64,000 bases of DNA from Streptomyces sp. SLBN-118 (lineage in GTDB: Bacteria; Actinomycetota; Actinomycetes; Streptomycetales; Streptomycetaceae). The notes below the pieces were generated by a model that was given only the letters and a program-made list of their open reading frames with translations, was not told where the DNA came from and did not search any database. Below are positions 58,922-64,000 of the stretch, in pieces (the stretch's first letter is position 1; every line of letters starts with the position of its first letter). The translations under genes and the position numbers were made by a program. The stretch is from NCBI RefSeq assembly GCF_006715635.1, contig NZ_VFNP01000002.1, forward strand, positions 1,736,001 to 1,800,000. Reading direction: 5' to 3'.

Positions 58922-61900
58922 CTACCCGGCCAGGCAGGACGGGCCGAGCAGCACCTTGAGATCCCCGAAGAGCGCCGGGTCCGGCTGCACGCGGTGCCGG
59001 TCGAGCCGGAGCACCGTCGTCTTGCGGGGACCCTGAAGCTTGATCCGCACCTCGGTGTTGCCCTTGTGGTGGCTGAGGATCTCGCCGAGCCTGCTGACCA
59101 TCGGCGGGGTGACCTTCACCGTCGGGATGGTGACCACCACGGGAGCGTTGGTCCCGGCCGAGGAGAGGTCGGGGACCATCAGCTCCATGGCGACGAGCCG
59201 GGGGATGTCCTCGCGCTTGTCGAGCCGCCCCTTGACGAAGACCACAGTGTCCTCGACGAGTTGGGTCGACACCAGCTGATACGTCGCCGGGAAGAACATG
59301 CACTCGATGGAGCCCGCCAGATCCTCGACCGTGGCGATCGCCCAGGCATTGCCCTGCTTGGTCATCTTGCGCTGCAGGCCGGAGATGATGCCGCCGATGG
59401 TGACCACCGCGCCGTCCGCGTGCTCACCGCCGGTGAGCTGGGAGATCGCGGCGTCCGTCTTGTCGCTCAGCACATGTTCGATGCCGAAGAGCGGATGGTC
59501 GGAGACATAGAGACCGAGCATCTCGCGCTCCTGCGCGAGCAGATAGGACTTGTCCCACTCGATGTCGGAGAACTCGACGTCGAGCCCGAAGCCCGGCTCG
59601 TCGGTTGCCTCGTCGCCCATCCCGCCGAACAGGTCGAACTGGCCCTCGGCCTCCTTGCGCTTGACCGCGACCACGTTGTCGATCATGGGTTCGTGGTGGG
59701 CGACCAGTCCCTTGCGGGTGTGGCCCATCTCGTCGAAGGCGCCGGCCTTGATGAGCGACTCGACGGTCCGCTTATTGCAGACCACGGCCTCGACCTTGTC
59801 GAGGAAGTCGGGGAAGGTGCTGTACTTCCCCTTGGACTTGCGGCAGCGGATGATCGAGTCGACCACGTTCGTCCCGACGTTGCGCACGGCGGAGAGACCG
59901 AAGAGGATCACGTCGTCGCCCTGGGCCGCGAAGTTCGACTGCGACTCGTTCACATTGGGCGGAAGCACCTTGATGCCCATGCGGCGGCACTCGTTCAGAT
60001 AGACCGCGGACTTGTCCTTGTCGTCCTTCACCGAGGTGAGCAGCGCGGCCATGTACTCGGCCGGGTAGTTCGCCTTGAGATAGGCGGTCCAGTAGGTGAC
60101 CAGGCCGTACGCGGAGGAGTGCGCCTTGTTGAAGGCGTATCCGGCGAAGGGGACCAGCACGTCCCACAGGGCCTGGATCGCCGCGTCGCTGAAGCCGTTC
60201 TTGCGGGCGCCCGCCTGGAAGATGCCGAAGTTCTTCGCCAGCTCTTCGGGCTTCTTCTTGCCCATCACGCGGCGCAGAATGTCGGCCTCGCCGAGCGAGT
60301 ACCCGGCGACGATCTGGGCGGCCTTCTGCACCTGCTCCTGATAGACGATCAGGCCGTAGGTGAGGCCGAGCGTCTCCTTCAGGGGCTCTTCGAGCTCCGG
60401 GTGGATCGGCGTGATCTCCTGGCGGCCGTTCTTGCGCTCCGCATAGTTTGTGTGCGAATTCATGCCCATCGGGCCCGGCCGGTACAGGGCCGAGACGGCG
60501 GAAATGTCCTCGAAGTTGTCGGGCTGCATCTGGCGCAGCAGCGAACGCATCGGGCCGCCGTCGAACTGGAACACACCGAGCGTGTCACCGCGGCAGAGCA
60601 GCTCGAAGGTCTTGGGGTCGTCCAGCGGGAGGTCGAGCATCTCCAGCTTGACGCCCTTGTTGGCCTCCACCATCTTGACGGCGTCGTCCATGATCGTGAG
60701 GTTGCGCAGGCCCAGGAAGTCCATCTTGAGCAGGCCGAGCGACTCGCACTGCGGGTAGTCCCACTGCGTGATGGTCACACCGTCGGTGTGGCGCACCCAG
60801 ACCGGGGCGTGGTCGACGATCGGCTCGCTCGACATGATCACGCCGGCCGCGTGCACACCCATCTGCCGGACCAGGCCCTCGACGCCCTTGGCGGTGTCGA
60901 TGACCTTCTTGACGTCCGGCTCGTTCTCGTACATCCCACGGATCTCGCCGGCCTCGCTGTAGCGCGGGTGCTTCGGGTCGGTGATGCCGCTGAGGTCGAT
61001 GCCCTTGCCGAGGACATCGGCGGGCATCGCCTTGGTGAGCCGGTCGCCCATGGCGTACGGGTAGCCGAGGACACGTGCCGAGTCCTTGATCGCGTTCTTG
61101 GCCTTGATCTTGCCGTATGTGCCGATCATGGCGACCTTGTCGGAGCCGTACTTCTCGGTCACGTACCTGATCACTTCGACGCGCCTGCGCTCGTCGAAGT
61201 CGATGTCGACATCCGGCATGGAGACGCGCTCGGGGTTGAGGAACCGCTCGAAGATCAGGCCGTGGGTGATCGGGTCGAGGTCGGTGATGCCCATGGCGTA
61301 CGCGACGATCGAGCCTGCCGCGGAGCCTCGGCCGGGGCCCACCGCGATCCCGTTCTTCTTGGCCCACATGATGAAGTCGGCGACCACGAGGAAGTAACCG
61401 GGGAACCCCATCTGGATGATGATGTCCATCTCGTAGTCCGCCTGCTTCTGGCGGTCATCGGGGACACCGGCGGGATAGCGGCGGTTCATGCCGCGCCGCA
61501 CTTCCTCCTTGAACCAGGTGACCTCGGTGTAGCCCTCTTCGGGGATCTCGAACTTCGGCATGAGGTCGCGCTTCTCGAACATCCCGGTGGTGTCGATCTG
61601 CTCGGCGACCAGGAGGGTGTTGCGGCAGCCCTCCTGCCAGGCGTCCGAGGAGTCCACGGCGTACATCTCGTCGGTGGACTTCAGGTAGTAGCCGGTGCCG
61701 TCGAAGCGGAAGCGGTCCGGGTCCGAGAGGTTCTTGCCGGTCTGGATGCACAGCAGCGCGTCGTGGGCCGTGGCCTCGTGGGCGTAGGTGTAGTGCGAGT
61801 CGTTGGTGACGATCGGCGGGATGCCGAGCTTCTTGCCGATCTCCAGCAGGCCGTCGCGGACCCGGTGCTCGATCTCGATGCCGTGGTCCATCAGTTCCAG

Positions 61901-62464
61901 GAAGTAGCGGTCCTTGCCGAAGATGTCCTGGTACTCGGACGCTGCCTTCAGCGCCTCGTCGAACTGGCCGAGGCGCAGCCGGGTCTGGAGCTCGCCGGAG
62001 GGGCAGCCGGTGGAGGCGATGAGCCCCTCGGACCACTGGGCGATGGTCTCCTTGTCCATGCGGGGCCACTTCTGGAGCCAGCCCTCGGCATACGCGTCCG
62101 AGGAGAGGCGGAACAGATTGTGCAGACCGGACCTGTTCGCCGCCCAGATCGTCTTGTGGGTGTAACCACCCGAACCGGAGACGTCATCCCGCTTCTGATG
62201 GGGCTGACCCCACTGGATCTTCCGCTTGTTGCGCCGGGATTCGGGGGCGACATACGCCTCGATACCGATGATGGGCGTGACGCCCGCCTTGGTCGCCGAG
62301 TGGAAGAAGTCGTACGCCCCGTGGAGGTTGCCATGGTCGGTCATGGCGATGTGCGTCATGCCCATCTCGTTGCAGGCCTCGAACATGTCCTTGAGCCGCG
62401 CGGCACCGTCCAGCAGGGAGTACTGGGTGTGGACGTGAAGGTGCGTGAAAGGCGGCTTGGTCAC
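58922..62464 (-). CDS. dnaE: DNA polymerase III subunit alpha
   Basis: 1180 residues from GTG 62464 (GGAGG upstream). N-terminal PHP domain FTHLHVHTQYSLLDGA, polymerase catalytic PDVDIDFDERRR at ~418, finger/beta-binding regions (GPGRGSAAGSIVAYAMGI; MGKKKPEELAKNFGIF), then helix-hairpin-helix and OB domains with a short C-terminal tail. The replicative polymerase (DnaE1 type). Divergent from the DUF2252 gene. Confidence 0.97.
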   Translation of the reverse strand: MTKPPFTHLHVHTQYSLLDGAARLKDMFEACNEMGMTHIAMTDHGNLHGAYDFFHSATKAGVTPIIGIEAYVAPESRRNKRKIQWGQPHQKRDDVSGSGGYTHKTIWAANRSGLHNLFRLSSDAYAEGWLQKWPRMDKETIAQWSEGLIASTGCPSGELQTRLRLGQFDEALKAASEYQDIFGKDRYFLELMDHGIEIEHRVRDGLLEIGKKLGIPPIVTNDSHYTYAHEATAHDALLCIQTGKNLSDPDRFRFDGTGYYLKSTDEMYAVDSSDAWQEGCRNTLLVAEQIDTTGMFEKRDLMPKFEIPEEGYTEVTWFKEEVRRGMNRRYPAGVPDDRQKQADYEMDIIIQMGFPGYFLVVADFIMWAKKNGIAVGPGRGSAAGSIVAYAMGITDLDPITHGLIFERFLNPERVSMPDVDIDFDERRRVEVIRYVTEKYGSDKVAMIGTYGKIKAKNAIKDSARVLGYPYAMGDRLTKAMPADVLGKGIDLSGITDPKHPRYSEAGEIRGMYENEPDVKKVIDTAKGVEGLVRQMGVHAAGVIMSSEPIVDHAPVWVRHTDGVTITQWDYPQCESLGLLKMDFLGLRNLTIMDDAVKMVEANKGVKLEMLDLPLDDPKTFELLCRGDTLGVFQFDGGPMRSLLRQMQPDNFEDISAVSALYRPGPMGMNSHTNYAERKNGRQEITPIHPELEEPLKETLGLTYGLIVYQEQVQKAAQIVAGYSLGEADILRRVMGKKKPEELAKNFGIFQAGARKNGFSDAAIQALWDVLVPFAGYAFNKAHSSAYGLVTYWTAYLKANYPAEYMAALLTSVKDDKDKSAVYLNECRRMGIKVLPPNVNESQSNFAAQGDDVILFGLSAVRNVGTNVVDSIIRCRKSKGKYSTFPDFLDKVEAVVCNKRTVESLIKAGAFDEMGHTRKGLVAHHEPMIDNVVAVKRKEAEGQFDLFGGMGDEATDEPGFGLDVEFSDIEWDKSYLLAQEREMLGLYVSDHPLFGIEHVLSDKTDAAISQLTGGEHADGAVVTIGGIISGLQRKMTKQGNAWAIATVEDLAGSIECMFFPATYQLVSTQLVEDTVVFVKGRLDKREDIPRLVAMELMVPDLSSAGTNAPVVVTIPTVKVTPPMVSRLGEILSHHKGNTEVRIKLQGPRKTTVLRLDRHRVQPDPALFGDLKVLLGPSCLAG

Positions 62465-62634
62465 GGTGGAATGCCTCCGGAGAAACGGTCGGTGACAGGC
62501 TGCGGGCAGTCTGGGGGAACAGCGTGGAAGTCTACGTCCTGGCACTGACAGTCGGCGGGCACTCCCGAGTACGGTCATCCGTTGGAGGAGACGGAACCCC
62601 GTCCCTTTTGTCATGCACCAGGAGGCACCAAGCG

Positions 62635-63981
62635 ATGTCGGTACCGCGATCCGCCGAGGTCACAGCTGAAGAGCGCGGCGAGCAGATTCTCGCCGTCTTC
62701 GAGACCGCCTTCGGCCAGCTGCTGGCGGCCGACCCCGCTGCCTTCCGGGTGAAGTTCCGGAAGATGGCCGCGTCGGCGTTCGCGTTCTACCGGGGCACCG
62801 CCTGCCTCTTCTACAACGACCTGGAGCGGGAGCAGCACGGCGGCCCGTTCCTCGACGACCGCACCGGCCGGGTGTGGATCCACGGCGATCTGCACGCCGA
62901 GAACTTCGGCACGTACATGGACGCCAACGGACGGCTGATCTTCAACGTCAACGACTTCGACGAGGCGTACGTCGGCCCCTTCACGTGGGACCTCAAGCGG
63001 CTGGCCGCGTCGCTGGCGCTGATCGGCTACACCAAGGCGCTCAGCGACGAGCAGATCACCGAGCTGGTGCTGGTCTTCGCCGCCGCCTACCGCGAGCGCA
63101 TCCACGCCCTGGCCACCGGCGCCAAGAACGACGAGGTGCCCCCGTTCACGCTGGACACCGCCGAGGGCCCGCTCCTGGACGCCCTGCGCGACGCCCGCTC
63201 GCTGACCCGCTTCTCGCTGCTCGACTCGATGACCGAGATCCGTGACTTCGAGCGCCGGTTCGCGCCGGGCGGCGGCTCGATCGAGCTCGACGCGGCCACC
63301 CGCTACAAGGTGCTCGCGGCCTTCGACGGCTACCTGGAGACGCTGCCCGAGTCCAGCCTGACCCGGCCCGACTCGTACCGCGTCAAGGATGTCGTGGGCC
63401 GGCGCGGCATCGGCATCGGATCCGCGGGCCTGCCCTCCTACAACATCCTGCTGGAGGGCAACAGCGACGCCCTCGAGAACGACGTCGTGATCTATATGAA
63501 GCAGGCGCAGACTCCCGCGGTCTCCCGCCACATCACCGACGCGAGCGTGCGGGAGTACTTCCAGCACGAGGGCCACCGCACGGTGATCTCGCAGCGCGCG
63601 CTCCAGGACCACGCCGACCCGTGGCTGGGCTGGACCGAACTGGACGGCGCCGGTCAGCTCGTGGCCGAGGTGTCCCCGTACGCGGTGGACCTGGACTGGT
63701 CGGACATCGACGACCCCGAGGAGATCGCGGCGGTCGTCGGCGACCTCGGCCGGGCGACGGCGACGATGCACGGCGCGGCGGACTACGAGAGCGGCCACTC
63801 GCTGGTGCCGTTCTCGACGGAGCGGGCCATCGACGCGGCGATCGCGGCGGACGAGGAGGGCTTCCCCCAGCTGCTGGTCGAATTCGCGCACAGCTACGGC
63901 GCACGGGCGCGGGCGGACCACCAGATCTTCGTGGACCTCTTCCGCAACGGTCGCATTCCGGGACTGCAGGTCGTCCTTTAG
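62635..63981 (+). CDS. DUF2252 kinase-like protein
   Basis: 448 residues from ATG 62635 (CAGGAGG upstream). DUF2252: WIHGDLHAENFG near residue 83 and IFNVNDFDEAYVGPFTWDLKRLAAS near 104 resemble the HxD and DFD motifs of aminoglycoside-phosphotransferase/protein-kinase-like folds. A later VIYMKQAQTPAVSR could supply the ATP-binding Lys. Substrate unknown. Divergent from dnaE with a 170-bp spacer; the 19 bp after the stop show nothing. Confidence 0.9.
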   Translation: MSVPRSAEVTAEERGEQILAVFETAFGQLLAADPAAFRVKFRKMAASAFAFYRGTACLFYNDLEREQHGGPFLDDRTGRVWIHGDLHAENFGTYMDANGRLIFNVNDFDEAYVGPFTWDLKRLAASLALIGYTKALSDEQITELVLVFAAAYRERIHALATGAKNDEVPPFTLDTAEGPLLDALRDARSLTRFSLLDSMTEIRDFERRFAPGGGSIELDAATRYKVLAAFDGYLETLPESSLTRPDSYRVKDVVGRRGIGIGSAGLPSYNILLEGNSDALENDVVIYMKQAQTPAVSRHITDASVREYFQHEGHRTVISQRALQDHADPWLGWTELDGAGQLVAEVSPYAVDLDWSDIDDPEEIAAVVGDLGRATATMHGAADYESGHSLVPFSTERAIDAAIAADEEGFPQLLVEFAHSYGARARADHQIFVDLFRNGRIPGLQVVL

Positions 63982-64000
63982 GAGTCCCTCACAGGGACGC

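Noticed and set aside
58877..62548. 1223-codon plus-strand open frame opposite dnaE
   Set aside because: Shadow of dnaE; no domain features.

Overview
The window is high-G+C actinobacterial chromosome, almost certainly Streptomyces. Evidence: third-position G/C bias throughout, many GTG starts and 4-bp ATGA/GTGA gene overlaps, a close homologue of Streptomyces griseus trypsin, an RNase Sa-type ribonuclease, the Streptomyces-specific TrpM, a bifunctional PriA in the his operon, and a gltBD / trp / his / dnaE order that matches what I recall of the S. coelicolor core chromosome. I see no rRNA, tRNA or CRISPR array.

Layout. 1-5.3 kb: the end of a GH35 beta-galactosidase, a secreted trypsin, a HExxH metalloprotease, an ankyrin/HEAT protein, and an RNase Sa-type ribonuclease beside a barstar-type inhibitor. 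5.4-17.8 kb: a steroid C/D-ring (HIP) degradation regulon with the gene order of the mycobacterial KstR2 regulon: two SDRs diverging from echA20-ipdA-ipdB-ipdC, then fadA6, kstR2 and ipdF diverging from ipdE1-ipdE2. A cold-shock protein and a DEAD-box helicase lie inside it, and a 242-bp MITE-like element sits at the ipdF stop codon. The two divergent intergenic regions each hold one copy of the same 16-bp palindrome, a likely KstR2 operator. 17.8-26.4 kb: HutD and VWA genes, glutamate synthase (gltBD) and a VIT1-type transporter.

26.6-34.8 kb holds the most unusual locus: seven genes, all overlapping, encoding four divergent ADP-ribosylglycohydrolase-family proteins, a ribokinase-type kinase, a CaiB/BaiF CoA-transferase and a CitE/HpcH-type C-C lyase. 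The order suggests release of ribose from an N- or O-ribosyl compound, ribose phosphorylation, then CoA activation and cleavage of the aglycone. This function is inferred. A perfect 14-bp palindrome made of rare codons overlaps the first codons of the operon.

34.8-50.1 kb: lgt, a membrane-anchored DsbA-like protein, the trp genes (trpC-trpM-trpB-trpA; hisI-trpE and small membrane proteins) and the his operon (hisD-hisC-hisB-small membrane gene-hisH-priA-ridA-hisF). 50.3-64 kb: a TTA-containing membrane protein gene, a Lon-N-domain protein, a YbaK deacylase, an ABC exporter, a NYN-domain protein, dnaE and a DUF2252 kinase-like protein.

Several genes have a TAnnnT hexamer 6-8 nt upstream of the start codon and no ribosome-binding site, suggesting leaderless transcription. 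Intergenic Streptomyces-type GC-rich repeats lie at about 10.5-10.65 and 54.3-54.63 kb.
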